Notes: generated by a model from the sequence alone, not told the origin. DNA of 64,000 bases from Edaphocola flava (GCF_004118155.1 NZ_SAIQ01000003.1:248001-312000), one strand, 5' to 3'; shown: positions 24,619-33,692, numbered from the stretch's first letter. Numbers and translations are program-made.

Positions 24619-24791
24619 TACCTTTGCATGGGACAAAAAAGAATAATAGCACACGGACTAAACCCTATCACACACCGTTTTCATTTACTTCAAAATAATT
24701 AAAACCTAAACCTTAGACTGTCCCTATATCGTAACCGTTATTGCGGTATGCGGACAGCAACAGGCTTATACCTATTTGGTATAAGCCTGTT
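24619..24791 (+). ncRNA. Possible short transcription unit (small RNA or leaderless 24-codon ORF)
   Basis: A clear minus-7 box TACCTTTG (24619-24626) is followed, about 140 bases on, by a terminator (24759-24791), with only 160 bases between. An ATG at 24628 opens a 24-codon frame ending TAA at 24702 (MGQKRIIAHGLNPITH...). The ATG is so close to the minus-7 box that it may not be on the transcript. I favour an RNA product but have no homology evidence. Confidence 0.3.
24759..24791. terminator. Bidirectional terminator
   Basis: The 14-bp arms AACAGGCTTATACC and GGTATAAGCCTGTT with a 5-nt loop, then TCTTTTCT. It contains the start of the acetyltransferase stop region (24772) on the minus strand. 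Confidence 0.8.
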
Positions 24792-25200
24792 CTTTTCTAC
24801 GTTCCATGATTCGCTCAGGTGTCTCTGTGACTTTAAAGCCAAATTGCTGATACAGGCCATGGGCATCAAGTGTAGCCAGCATGATCCTTCTCAAACCAGC
24901 CATCCAATCCAGATCCATGATGTATTGCATCACTTCTTTAGAAAGCCCTTTGCCTCTGTGTACAGACAGAATATAGACATCTGCCAGGTAGGCAAATGTG
25001 CTGTAATCCGTTACCAGCCGGGCAAACCCGACTTGCATGCCACCGTTAAAGACACCGATACAAAATGAATGTTGCAACGATCGCTGTACTGTTTCAAAAG
25101 GTATACCTTTTGCCCAATAGCTCTCTTGTGATAAGTATTGATGTATGGCCGCAATATCCATAGCCTCATAGCCGGTATGTATACTGTATTCTTTATCCAT
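24772..25200 (-). CDS. GNAT-family N-acetyltransferase
   Basis: This 142-residue protein has a single GNAT fold: VGFARLVTDYSTFAYLADVYIL (span, strands 2-4) and the acetyl-CoA loop VHRGKGLSKEVM, then LATLDAHGLYQQFGF. It closely resembles stand-alone Bacteroidota acetyltransferases of the kind that read SxYWAKGIP near the N-terminus. The substrate is unknown. No neighbour suggests a pathway. Confidence 0.85.
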   Translation of the reverse strand: MDKEYSIHTGYEAMDIAAIHQYLSQESYWAKGIPFETVQRSLQHSFCIGVFNGGMQVGFARLVTDYSTFAYLADVYILSVHRGKGLSKEVMQYIMDLDWMAGLRRIMLATLDAHGLYQQFGFKVTETPERIMERRKEQAYTK

Positions 25201-25362
25201 ATAGTCTTTTCTTATAGAAACGCCGGAGTCAATCTGTTCAGTATTTATTTTAATCTTAAAACAATCTAAAGTAAAATAATTTATTTTAATATATATTTAT
25301 TTATAATAATCAATATATTAAATTGAAGCAAATAATTTAACCAACTAAAAAAAAGGCAAAAA

Positions 25363-25400
25363 ACCCCTTATACAGGTTGAGAATAACCTGTATAAGGGGT
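25363..25400. terminator. Terminator downstream of the TetR gene
   Basis: Perfect 16-bp arms (25363-25378, 25385-25400) with a 6-nt loop and T-rich flank on the minus strand. The 160 bp between this and the acetyltransferase gene are AT-rich with no supported gene. Confidence 0.82.
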
Positions 25401-25428
25401 GCTATATCTTTGATTAAGAAAAGAGGAA

Positions 25429-26115
25429 TTACTTTTGACTCTCCGCTTCTTTGTAAATCAGCTCCATCATTTTGGACAGTGCTGTTTTAATCGCCTTTCT
25501 GCCTTTAGGAGCATTCAGGTCAATCTCACAGAACGTACTCCCGTTTGATAAAGCATGAAGAATAAGATAGTATATACCTGCGATCTGTACAGCCATCATG
25601 GCTCTCAGGTTAATATCTGTCTTAGCAAAGTTTGCATCGGTAAGTTTAAATAAATGCTTGCCTAACTCTTCACGGTTATCTGCCAGCTCTCTTAATCTTG
25701 GTTGAAACTCACTGATTTCCCAATTGAGGATTTTTTGCAAATCAGCAGACTGAAATACCTCATCAAACATGGTATGTAAGATGGCCGTAATTTCATTCTG
25801 ACCGAAGTTGTCGGCGGCTTCCATAATCGCCTGCGTCTTCGGACTGATCTGACTCATCCAGTAATCCTTTTCATTCAGATAAGTCTCAATTAACTGATCT
25901 ACTCCTCCGAAATACAGATAGATTAACCTTCTGTCTACTCCAGCAGTCTCAATGATGTTGCGAATAGTTAAACCGGTGTAGCCCTTCGTACGCAAGACCT
26001 CTCCTACTGCATCAAGCAGTTTTCTCTTGGTACGAGCTTTGTTACGAATAGCGCCATCCGTTACTTTACGCGCTTTTGTAACTTTCTCCTGGGATTCCTT
26101 ATTCATTGTTTTCAT
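25429..26115 (-). CDS. TetR/AcrR-family regulator
   Basis: This 228-residue protein has a basic N-terminal extension (about 1-32) and then a TetR HTH (KRKLLDAVGEVLRTKGYTGLT, span; GVDRRLIYLYFGGVDQLIETYL, span). The C-terminal ligand-binding domain is variable. It lies 38 bases after the alpha-oxoamine synthase gene on the same strand, so it is probably co-transcribed and may respond to an acyl-CoA or amino-ketone product of that enzyme. Confidence 0.85.
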   Translation of the reverse strand: MKTMNKESQEKVTKARKVTDGAIRNKARTKRKLLDAVGEVLRTKGYTGLTIRNIIETAGVDRRLIYLYFGGVDQLIETYLNEKDYWMSQISPKTQAIMEAADNFGQNEITAILHTMFDEVFQSADLQKILNWEISEFQPRLRELADNREELGKHLFKLTDANFAKTDINLRAMMAVQIAGIYYLILHALSNGSTFCEIDLNAPKGRKAIKTALSKMMELIYKEAESQK

Positions 26116-26153
26116 TACTTCTAAATTATCGTATTATTACTATTAATACCCTT

Positions 26154-27416
26154 TCAATTTGCAAGTTCCAACTTTTTATTTATAAATTCAAATGCTTCAA
26201 GGGCTTTACCTAATTGTTCACAATTGTGTGTAGCCATTAAACTCATTCGTATACGGGCATCCTTCTTAGACACGGCAGGATAAAGTATAGGATTGGCATA
26301 TATTCCAAACTCCAGAAGCATCTTTCCTACCTGCCCCGTTTTATGCGGATCACCTATTTTTACCGGGATAATGGCTGAGCAGGTATTACCCACATCCAAC
26401 CCCATATCAGTCAGTCCTTTTTTAAAATATTCAATATTCTCTCTCAGTCGATGACGCCATATAGGCTCTTCATCAAATAGTTCCAGAGCCTTTACTACAC
26501 CACTTATAGCCGGTGTAGCTGCCGCGGAGAATGCATATTGCCGCGACTGATACTGCAGGAATGCGATCATTTCCGGAGAAGAGATTACAAATCCACCAAT
26601 ATTACCAAAAGACTTACTCAATGTTCCGGTAATGATATCTATCTCCTGCAAGAGGTCCAGGTGCTCCAGTACGCCTCTTCCGTTTGCTCCGATTACACCG
26701 ATACCATGTGCATCATCCAGCATCAGCAAGGCACCATATTGTCTGCATAGCTGCAGTATCTCCCGCACATGTGCCATATCCCCATCCTGCGAATATATAC
26801 CGTCAATGATCACCAGTTTATTACGATACTTGAACTGTGCGTCTTTCAATGCCATCTCCAGCATCTCCAGGTTATTATGCAGAAAGCGCTTGGTATTGGT
26901 CAACAAACACCCCTCATACACACTGGCATGCACTGCCATATCCATAATCGCAATATCCTCTTTCTGCAAGAGCGCCTGTAAAGTGGCACTATTTGCAGTA
27001 TAGCCGGTGGTAAATACAAGAGAGCAGCCTTCCGGACGACCAAAGAAATGACATAGCTTGCGCTCCAGTTCTTCATGATAATCATAATGACCACCGATAA
27101 GCGGAGAAGATCCGGCACCCGTTCCATACTGCTGAATACTATCTATAGCAGCCTTCTTTACGGCAGGGTGTTGCGAAAAGCCGAGGTAGTCATTGCTCAC
27201 AAGATTGAGCAGTTCCTTTTCTTTTCCATCAGGTCCAATATGCCTAACCATTGGTCCAGACATATCATAATTGATCTTCCTGTAATGATGCCTGTTATTT
27301 TCTTTTAAGTATAAAAGAAAGGCATTAAGCTCTTTAGCCCGCTCAAATATTCCCATACCCGGAATATTCTCAAAGTCCTTAAAGGACGCGTTTTCGAATG
27401 TACTTTTCACGTTCAT
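26154..27416 (-). CDS. Alpha-oxoamine synthase (AONS/SPT/CqsA-like, PLP-dependent)
   Basis: This 420-residue fold-type I PLP enzyme condenses an acyl thioester with an amino acid. Visible are LVSNDYLGFSQHP, the phosphate-contact GYTANSA, cofactor histidine/aspartate DDAHGIGVIG, and the Schiff-base lysine in TGTLSKSFGNIGG. The family includes 8-amino-7-oxononanoate synthase, serine palmitoyltransferase, cysteate acyltransferase and the autoinducer synthase CqsA. No biotin or sphingolipid genes are adjacent; the neighbours are TetR, a Crp-like regulator and an acyl-CoA dehydrogenase. A roughly 40-residue N-terminal extension is present. A lipid amine or alpha-aminoketone product is inferred; exact substrate unknown. 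Confidence 0.85.
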   Translation of the reverse strand: MNVKSTFENASFKDFENIPGMGIFERAKELNAFLLYLKENNRHHYRKINYDMSGPMVRHIGPDGKEKELLNLVSNDYLGFSQHPAVKKAAIDSIQQYGTGAGSSPLIGGHYDYHEELERKLCHFFGRPEGCSLVFTTGYTANSATLQALLQKEDIAIMDMAVHASVYEGCLLTNTKRFLHNNLEMLEMALKDAQFKYRNKLVIIDGIYSQDGDMAHVREILQLCRQYGALLMLDDAHGIGVIGANGRGVLEHLDLLQEIDIITGTLSKSFGNIGGFVISSPEMIAFLQYQSRQYAFSAAATPAISGVVKALELFDEEPIWRHRLRENIEYFKKGLTDMGLDVGNTCSAIIPVKIGDPHKTGQVGKMLLEFGIYANPILYPAVSKKDARIRMSLMATHNCEQLGKALEAFEFINKKLELAN

Positions 27417-27545
27417 ACCCCAAAAATTTATTAGTGTATGATAAAAGTAATCCTTTTATTGTGATATAATTAACCTAATTGCAAGATAAGTTTCACATTT
27501 ATACGCATAATCGTTAACCCAAGTATATAAATATTTGAATCTAAA

Positions 27546-27578
27546 TCATTAATGCTCCCGGCCTGGGAGCATTAATGA
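27546..27578. terminator. Terminator downstream of the Crp-like gene
   Basis: Perfect 14-bp arms (27546-27559, 27565-27578) with a 5-nt loop GGCCT. T-runs are weak on both sides. Confidence 0.65.
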
Positions 27579-27608
27579 CAATTAATAATCTGAATACTTA
27601 TTTCTGAA

Positions 27609-28232
27609 TTAATTTTCCTCCTGGTCTCCATTGGCAACTTTAGTACCTACGGTCTTAAGCCTGTTTTTGATACGGCTGAGTGAAGGATTCTCAATACCGA
27701 GGAAGGAAGCAATATGATATTGCGGAATCAGGTCCGGCAAATCAGGGAAATTCTCCAGGAATTGCTTGTACCGATCTTCTGCATTCAGGAAAACCAGGTT
27801 TTCCATGCGGTTCAGTAATTTATAAAACGCATCCTCCGCAATCGCTCGCCCTACTCTTTCCCATCCTTTTGATTTGCTGTAAAGTGACTCCAGGTCATTG
27901 ATGTGGATGCTCACAATATAAGAAGGCACCAGCGCCTGTACATAATAGATACAGGGTATGCGTTGCACCATACTGCGGAAAGCGGTTACGAATTCATTTG
28001 GAGTATAGATAAATACAGTATTTTCTTTAAGGTTGTCATCAATATAGTATGTACGGAAAATTCCGGATACTATAAAGCCCAAGTGTTGACAAACATTTCC
28101 GTACTGGTTAAAATATTCTCCTTTTTTATAAGAGAATTTCTTCCAGTAGGGTAAAGAAAGTGCTACATCTTCTTTGCTCAGTTTTAAATGATTTTCTAAG
28201 TAGTTGGCTAAGGCCACAAACTCTAGTTCCAT
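27609..28232 (-). CDS. Crp/Fnr-family transcriptional regulator
   Basis: Start at ATG 28232 (MELEFVALANYLENH); the frame extends 16 codons upstream. The 207-residue protein has a cyclic-nucleotide-type beta-barrel (about 20-110; FSYKKGEYFNQYGNVCQHLGFIVSGIFRTYY, span) and a C-terminal HTH (about 165-200; IPQYHIASFLGIENPSLSRIK, span). It is typical of Bacteroidota Crp-like proteins that lack the cAMP-contact RxS motif. It lies between the oxoamine synthase and the acyl-CoA dehydrogenase, all on the minus strand. Confidence 0.85.
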   Translation of the reverse strand: MELEFVALANYLENHLKLSKEDVALSLPYWKKFSYKKGEYFNQYGNVCQHLGFIVSGIFRTYYIDDNLKENTVFIYTPNEFVTAFRSMVQRIPCIYYVQALVPSYIVSIHINDLESLYSKSKGWERVGRAIAEDAFYKLLNRMENLVFLNAEDRYKQFLENFPDLPDLIPQYHIASFLGIENPSLSRIKNRLKTVGTKVANGDQEEN

Positions 28233-28419
28233 ACACAAGTTGATATTATTTGCAAAATTACAATCACACCTCCAAACCAAAAAAACAATCTTTAGCCAGT
28301 AAATTTTACCCTTTTATTTACCTGAAAGGGTGTGAAAATTTGACTAAGATAACAAAAACTTTTTAGTTAACGGCATCGTTTATAATGATATATAAATAAT
28401 AGTCCTTGTATAAAATCAT

Positions 28420-28441
28420 AAAGCCCCTAAAAAGGGGCTTT
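28420..28441. terminator. Terminator downstream of the acyl-CoA dehydrogenase gene
   Basis: The arms AAAGCCCCT and AGGGGCTTT (28420-28428, 28433-28441). Between it and the dehydrogenase stop (28640) there are 200 bp without a gene, containing a near-copy (28587-28602) of the 16-bp palindrome upstream of that gene. Confidence 0.65.
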
Positions 28442-28586
28442 CTTTACAGATTTAAATATGAGCTGTATGAAGAGTACAAATTTATGGGAATTAAGTTTCG
28501 TTATTCAAAGTCAGGCTACACTTGCTTTTCGGCTACCTCTTTAACTTAATTCTACAACAAAGATAAATAACTGTTTCAACAATTTA

Positions 28587-28602
28587 TTTAACTTAGGTTA
28601 AC
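28587..28602. promoter_or_regulatory. Imperfect copy of the GTTAACCTAGGTTAAC palindrome
   Basis: TTTAACTTAGGTTAAC matches 14 of 16 positions of the palindrome at 30155-30170 and lies 38 bp beyond the dehydrogenase stop codon. Its role is unknown; it may be a secondary operator. Confidence 0.35.
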
Positions 28603-28639
28603 AGATTGAAAAAAAATTATTTTTTTTCAATCTCCTCTG

Positions 28640-30091
28640 CTAAATGCGGCTGAAACATTCCGATTCCGTGATAACCTTCTTTATATCAGCAATTAAGAAA
28701 GATACGGCATTGATATATTCTTCATATTCGAATGGGCGTTGCTCCTCCTCCAATTGCATTACATCGTTCAGGCAGTTAAGACCAAATATACGGGCTATTA
28801 TCTGTCCGTTAAATACTTTTTGCGCCTGATTGTCGTTTTTATCTAAAATGGAAAGATCGAAATTAACATGTTTCAATCCGAAACGGGTCTTATCATAAGT
28901 AGCCAGGAAACGGGATACCGGAATACCCTCACATTGCTTCAGGCAATATTCTGTAATCTGCTGGTACAGTAAATCGTTGGTTCCGTCAAAGACAGTATAC
29001 ACCCTGCTGTCCAGGAGCGCATATGCGGCACTGTTATTCGGAGCGTTATAACGATAACCATCTCCACCGCATATCTGCTGATAGTTTAAGGCTCCTTCCA
29101 GCATCTTATCTGTAGATAACGCTTTGATGGCCTGCGCCTCGAAAAAATTCTCGGTAAGCACATTACGGAAATCATTATAACGGCTTACAAATGAAAGTAA
29201 AGCCTGTGATATTGTTTTACCGGATCCAATCAACTTCAAACGATATTGTACATAAGCGATATCCTGCAGCGCACCGTTACCGATTTTACGCTGTGCCGCT
29301 CTTTCTGTGGCTTCCTCATATATACGGCCAATGAAGCCGCTGGACATAGCGCACATACTAAGGCGAGAAGCACAAAGCATATCTATTGCTCCGTCAAGGC
29401 GTTCTGCAGATACATTCAGACGGCGGTAAGCCGGTACATATGCATCGATCTCATTGCGACCATAATCAATCGCTTTAAGTCCTAATGCATTATATTCTTC
29501 AATATTTCTGAAACCCTCGCTGCGCTTGACGATAAAATAACCGAATTCGTTATTATTCTCTGCATTTTTAGCGGCAATCAGCCACCAGTCTGCACTCAGA
29601 CTGAATGCCTGCCAATGCTTCTGACCTGTAATGTGATACCTTCCATCTGCCTCCTGGCGATATACTGTACACATACGGGACAGGTTAGAGCCGCAATGTG
29701 GCTCTGTAAGTGCAAAACCACCAACCAATGCCTCGGTACTGAATAAAGGTAATACTTCGTCTTTAAGCTCCTGAGATCCGTATTTAGCAACATTCCTGAT
29801 GAACAGCAATGTTATAATCATTGTATACATGCTTAATGGCAGATTATATTTTGCCATTATTTCAATCAATGCGCAGATCTCTTCGTGACTGTCTCTTCCT
29901 CCATATTCAACCGGGATCATAGAAAGCAGCAAACCATTGTCCGTCAGCCTTTTCCAGTCTTCGCGAGGAAAGGCTTCATTCGGAAATGTATTAGACCTAT
30001 AATGCTTTTGCATTATAGATTCTATCGTGTGAAGAAAGGTAACCGTTTCTTGAGTATGATGCTTATCTATAGTAACCGATGAAGAGCCCAT
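28640..30091 (-). CDS. Acyl-CoA dehydrogenase-family flavoprotein with Asp at the usual catalytic Glu position
   Basis: This 483-residue protein has the three-domain ACAD fold: an N-terminal helical domain (about 1-120), a beta domain with FALTEPHCGSNLSRM and the FAD/substrate region HITGQKHWQAFS, and a C-terminal helical domain with QQICGGDGYRYN. The usual catalytic motif (I/Y)YEGT reads VFDGTND, so Asp369 replaces the glutamate base. That may mean altered specificity or a non-beta-oxidation role. An extra roughly 90 residues follow this motif. It is divergent from a porin gene and in the same neighbourhood as an alpha-oxoamine synthase, suggesting a dedicated acyl-modifying pathway. Confidence 0.82.
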   Translation of the reverse strand: MGSSSVTIDKHHTQETVTFLHTIESIMQKHYRSNTFPNEAFPREDWKRLTDNGLLLSMIPVEYGGRDSHEEICALIEIMAKYNLPLSMYTMIITLLFIRNVAKYGSQELKDEVLPLFSTEALVGGFALTEPHCGSNLSRMCTVYRQEADGRYHITGQKHWQAFSLSADWWLIAAKNAENNNEFGYFIVKRSEGFRNIEEYNALGLKAIDYGRNEIDAYVPAYRRLNVSAERLDGAIDMLCASRLSMCAMSSGFIGRIYEEATERAAQRKIGNGALQDIAYVQYRLKLIGSGKTISQALLSFVSRYNDFRNVLTENFFEAQAIKALSTDKMLEGALNYQQICGGDGYRYNAPNNSAAYALLDSRVYTVFDGTNDLLYQQITEYCLKQCEGIPVSRFLATYDKTRFGLKHVNFDLSILDKNDNQAQKVFNGQIIARIFGLNCLNDVMQLEEEQRPFEYEEYINAVSFLIADIKKVITESECFSRI

Positions 30092-30154
30092 ATAATTTTC
30101 AAATTATACTACTTAATTATTATCGTAAAAATATACCGTGTTTCGTTGAATTCC

Positions 30155-30170
30155 GTTAACCTAGGTTAAC
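30155..30170. promoter_or_regulatory. 16-bp perfect palindrome between the dehydrogenase and porin genes
   Basis: GTTAACCTAGGTTAAC is fully self-complementary and lies 64 bp upstream of the dehydrogenase start. GTTAAC also occurs upstream of the oxoamine synthase (27513) and the Crp-like gene (28366). It is likely an operator for a local regulator (TetR or Crp-like). Confidence 0.5.
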
Positions 30171-30343
30171 AAAATACTAATTTCATTCTTTATTTTATTT
30201 ATTATCCCCTCAAACCTTGTGCCAGCCGGGACATATAATTGCTAATATTATATTTGTTCCCATACAATATTTACTTAATAAATACCGTAATTAACTTAGC
30301 TTTGCCCTTCAAACCAATTGGTTTAACAGAATTGCGCCCAACC

Positions 30344-32350
30344 ATGACTTTAAGACTGTACGTTTCTCTATTACTGTTTTTCGCCTGTTCTCTTTCCTAT
30401 ACTCCACTCCGGGCCCAAATCAGCCCCACAACCAGCACTGCTGAGGCAAACCCGTTTGCACAGGCGGCCAAAGATACGGCACTACAGAAGAAAAAGAACA
30501 CAGACTGGGACGAAGCACCTGCCCGTATACAATATACATATTATAATAGTGAAGTGCCGCATTATTTCGACAGTTCTTTATTATTTTTTCATCGCAATCA
30601 GTATACGCAACCGGTGTGGTACAAAGACCTCGGCAACTGGGGTACAACAGCCAGAAATCTGATGTTTACCACAAATACCCGTCCGGGAATGTACCTTGGT
30701 TATAATGGATGGGATGTGTATAAATACACAATCGACAGCCTCCCTTTCATTCACACTACCCGACCATACACTTCATTCTCTTTTATGCTGGGCAGCAAAC
30801 AACTGCAATGGGTTGAGCTGATGCACACACAAAACATTAATCCCCGCTGGAACTTTACCTTTAAACTGGCGAATAATGTGTCTGATGGTTTTTTCAACCT
30901 GCAACGCACTTCCGGATTTAATGGTTTCTTCAGCACCAACTATAAAAGTCAGAATGAACGGCTGCGCACAAAATTCGGTATAATATTTAACAATTTCAAA
31001 CAAGATGAGAACGGCGGCATCCGAAATGACAGTTTTTTAACTGAGCCTTTATATAAAAATCGCATTAGCATCCCAGTAAGGTTTGATAATCAAGGAATTG
31101 CGGCAACAAGATCGGATGTTTATAATCGCCAGAGAAATAATCTTTTTTTTCTGGAGAACAGCTATGCATGGGGAAAAAAGGACTCCATCTACAATAATGA
31201 CTCCACAAAGGTGACCTATAGCTTCACCCCGCGATTCTCTATTAAACATGTTATCAGCCTGGAACATACCCGTCACCAATTTACTGATGGTAGTCCAGAT
31301 TCTGTAAATTACCTGTATGCCGGCAATTTTAGTTTTAAGGTATCCGATACCCTGAAGTCAGTGCAGAACTGGACTAGCCTTGACAATAAATTTTCGCTCA
31401 ACACCTTTCTGGGCAAGGACAGCCAGCAAGTGAAGATAGAAGCGGGCATTGGCTATCGTAAAGATTTTTTCCGTACGATCGCATACATTCCGAATATCAA
31501 AGATTCTTTGTTCAATTTCGACAACGTCTACTTATTCGGACAGATCGGGAAAGAGGCCTTAAAACCTCAGCAATGGACCTATCTGGCCAATGCAAGTTTT
31601 TTCTTTCTGGGGCAATCGGCGGGCAATCTTAATGTTTCCGGGACTTTATCCAAGCGATTCCTCAATTTGGGGCAAATTACCCTGGGCGCTATGCAGTCAA
31701 TCAATGATCCTGCATACTATACACAAAAATTCAGGACTAATTTTTTTGAATTAAATAACTCCTTTGCTAAACAAACAACAACAAAGGTTTACGGCAGATT
31801 GCTGATTGATCGCTGGAAGCTGGATGTAAGCCTGAGCAATCAACTGATCTCAAACTATATTTTCCTGAACAGTGATCAGCATTTTGAGCAATACAGTCCT
31901 GCATTTTCTATCCTGCAGTTAGCGGCCCGCAAGCGATTTACCTTCGGAGCCTTTGACCTGGACAATGAAGCAGTATGGCAACAGGCTACGAACAATGCAC
32001 CGGTACATGTACCTGTTTTGATGCTGCGCCATCAGCTGGCGTATAAACTACCCATCTTTAAAGGAAGACTGGATGCCTACCTGGGACTTGAAGGTAGGTA
32101 CCATACCGCATATTATGCCGATGGCTACAGCCCTTTCTACAACCAGTTCTACTACCAGGATAATATACTGATCAACAACAGACCGGAATTATCGGCTTTC
32201 TTTAATTTCAAAGTAAAACGACTGAGGGCTTTTGTTACCGGAGACCAGCTACAGCAGCTGTTCTGGACTAAGAACGTAATGCAGGCACCGGGCTATCCGG
32301 CTCCGAATGTGTACCTGCGCCTGGGATTCAACTGGATCATGATGAACTAA
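30344..32350 (+). CDS. Putative outer-membrane porin (Porin_10-like)
   Basis: The ATG at 30344 opens a signal peptide (MTLRLYVSLLLFFACSLSYT, cleavage near RAQ) and is 40 bases after a minus-7 box TAGCTTTG (30297-30304). The 668-residue mature protein is rich in aromatic beta-strands and ends YLRLGFNWIMMN, as for the Bacteroidota putative porin family. It begins with a short Asp/Lys-rich periplasmic segment (KKNTDWDEAP). No plug domain is present, so it is not TonB-dependent. Substrate unknown. Confidence 0.82.
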   Translation: MTLRLYVSLLLFFACSLSYTPLRAQISPTTSTAEANPFAQAAKDTALQKKKNTDWDEAPARIQYTYYNSEVPHYFDSSLLFFHRNQYTQPVWYKDLGNWGTTARNLMFTTNTRPGMYLGYNGWDVYKYTIDSLPFIHTTRPYTSFSFMLGSKQLQWVELMHTQNINPRWNFTFKLANNVSDGFFNLQRTSGFNGFFSTNYKSQNERLRTKFGIIFNNFKQDENGGIRNDSFLTEPLYKNRISIPVRFDNQGIAATRSDVYNRQRNNLFFLENSYAWGKKDSIYNNDSTKVTYSFTPRFSIKHVISLEHTRHQFTDGSPDSVNYLYAGNFSFKVSDTLKSVQNWTSLDNKFSLNTFLGKDSQQVKIEAGIGYRKDFFRTIAYIPNIKDSLFNFDNVYLFGQIGKEALKPQQWTYLANASFFFLGQSAGNLNVSGTLSKRFLNLGQITLGAMQSINDPAYYTQKFRTNFFELNNSFAKQTTTKVYGRLLIDRWKLDVSLSNQLISNYIFLNSDQHFEQYSPAFSILQLAARKRFTFGAFDLDNEAVWQQATNNAPVHVPVLMLRHQLAYKLPIFKGRLDAYLGLEGRYHTAYYADGYSPFYNQFYYQDNILINNRPELSAFFNFKVKRLRAFVTGDQLQQLFWTKNVMQAPGYPAPNVYLRLGFNWIMMN

Positions 32351-32366
32351 TGTGGGTAAGAAATAC

Positions 32367-32414
32367 CTATATAATAGCAGAGCCGGGCATGTGCCCGGCT
32401 CTGCTATTATATAG
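32367..32414. terminator. Long near-loopless bidirectional terminator
   Basis: Perfect 23-bp arms (32367-32389, 32392-32414) with a 2-nt loop, between the convergent porin and rnhA genes. Confidence 0.85.
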
Positions 32415-32425
32415 TAAATTGATGT

Positions 32426-32890
32426 TTATTTTCCATAGAACTCCTGCTCATATACCACATCTACCAGCAGGTTGCCGCCATCGGCAGCGGTAGTAGCCAA
32501 TACATCACAGCGGTTGTTGTATGGATTATCGGCATGGCCTTTTACCCAATGGAATCTGACCTCATGTTTACGGTACAGCTTCAAAAAACGCTGCCACAGA
32601 TCCGGATTTTTCTTTCCTTCAAACCCTTTCTTCTCCCAGCCGAATACCCAGCCTTTCTCAACAGAGTCAATCACATATTTAGAATCGGAATAGACCATGA
32701 TCTGCAGGCCGGGACGGGTCAGTACCTCCATGGCTACAATCACCGCGAGTAATTCCATACGGTTATTGGTGGTCAGGCGATAGCCTTGTGACAGTTCTTT
32801 TTTGACTGAACCCCATTGGAGAATAATACCGTATCCTCCCCTGCCCGGGTTGCCTCTGGATGCGCCGTCTGTGTAGATTATTAATGACAA
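32426..32890 (-). CDS. rnhA: Ribonuclease HI
   Basis: This 154-residue protein degrades the RNA of RNA-DNA hybrids. The active-site carboxylates are in place: Asp in YTDGASRGNPG, Glu in NNRMELLAV, Asp in VYSDSKYVIDS and Asp in NNRCDVLA; the basic handle is WEKKGFEGKKNPDLWQRF (span). The start is TTG (32890); no in-frame ATG lies nearby upstream. It is divergent from mqnA with 55 bp between them. Confidence 0.95.
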   Translation of the reverse strand: MSLIIYTDGASRGNPGRGGYGIILQWGSVKKELSQGYRLTTNNRMELLAVIVAMEVLTRPGLQIMVYSDSKYVIDSVEKGWVFGWEKKGFEGKKNPDLWQRFLKLYRKHEVRFHWVKGHADNPYNNRCDVLATTAADGGNLLVDVVYEQEFYGK

Positions 32891-32945
32891 ATTAAAGCGT
32901 TGCGTTTAGTAAATTAAAGGTAATTTTGGCGGCAAAAGTACAATT

Positions 32946-33692
32946 TTGAATCGGAACATAAAAGTTACTGCGGTAAGCTATCTTAATACAAAACCGCTAT
33001 TATATGGCATCGAACGCCACCCTGTCTTATCCCGCATAGACCTGAATGTTGCCTACCCTTCGCAAATTGCTGCCCAATTACAGAACGACACTACAGATAT
33101 AGGCCTTGTGTCTACTGCCGCTATCCTGACTATCCCTGATGCACGTATCGTCACGGACTATTGTATTGCTGCAGACGGCCCCGTAGCCTCTGTTTGTATT
33201 TATAGTCATTGCCCGCTGGAAGAGGTAGAACAGATTTATATGGATTACCAATCCCGTACTTCTGTAAAACTGGCGGAGATTTTATTAAAACATCACTGGA
33301 AAAAAGATGTGGTCATACTCCCTGCACCAGAAGATTTTATCGATCATGTACAAGGTACTACAGCAGCAGTTATTATCGGTGATCGTGCCTTAAAAGCCAA
33401 TCATCACTTCCCTTATATCTATGACCTGGCAGCACATTGGAAAGCCTTTACCGGCTATGACTTTGTATTTGCAGCATGGATTGCCAACAAGGCGCTTCCT
33501 GAAGATTTCATCCGTGAGTTCAGTGAAGCAAACGCTTTGGGACTGCAGCACATTGATGAGGTGATCGCGGCAAATCCATTCCCGGAATATAGCCTGGACA
33601 CCTATTATAGACAAAATATCCGCTACCAGCTGGATGATAATAAACGTAAAGGATTGGAGTTATTTCTTCAATACTTAAAGGAAATGCCTTAA
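32946..33692 (+). CDS. mqnA: Chorismate dehydratase MqnA (futalosine menaquinone pathway)
   Basis: This 248-residue protein matches MqnA: VTAVSYLNTKPLLYGIE at the N-terminus, the GLVSTAAI loop, and IGDRAL. The enzyme makes 3-enolpyruvyl-benzoate from chorismate, the first step of futalosine-dependent menaquinone synthesis. The start codon is TTG, giving MNRNIKVTAVSYL, which is the usual N-terminus length. It ends in a 4-nt overlap with the convergent gene, and both stop codons lie in a shared terminator hairpin. Confidence 0.92.
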   Translation: MNRNIKVTAVSYLNTKPLLYGIERHPVLSRIDLNVAYPSQIAAQLQNDTTDIGLVSTAAILTIPDARIVTDYCIAADGPVASVCIYSHCPLEEVEQIYMDYQSRTSVKLAEILLKHHWKKDVVILPAPEDFIDHVQGTTAAVIIGDRALKANHHFPYIYDLAAHWKAFTGYDFVFAAWIANKALPEDFIREFSEANALGLQHIDEVIAANPFPEYSLDTYYRQNIRYQLDDNKRKGLELFLQYLKEMP

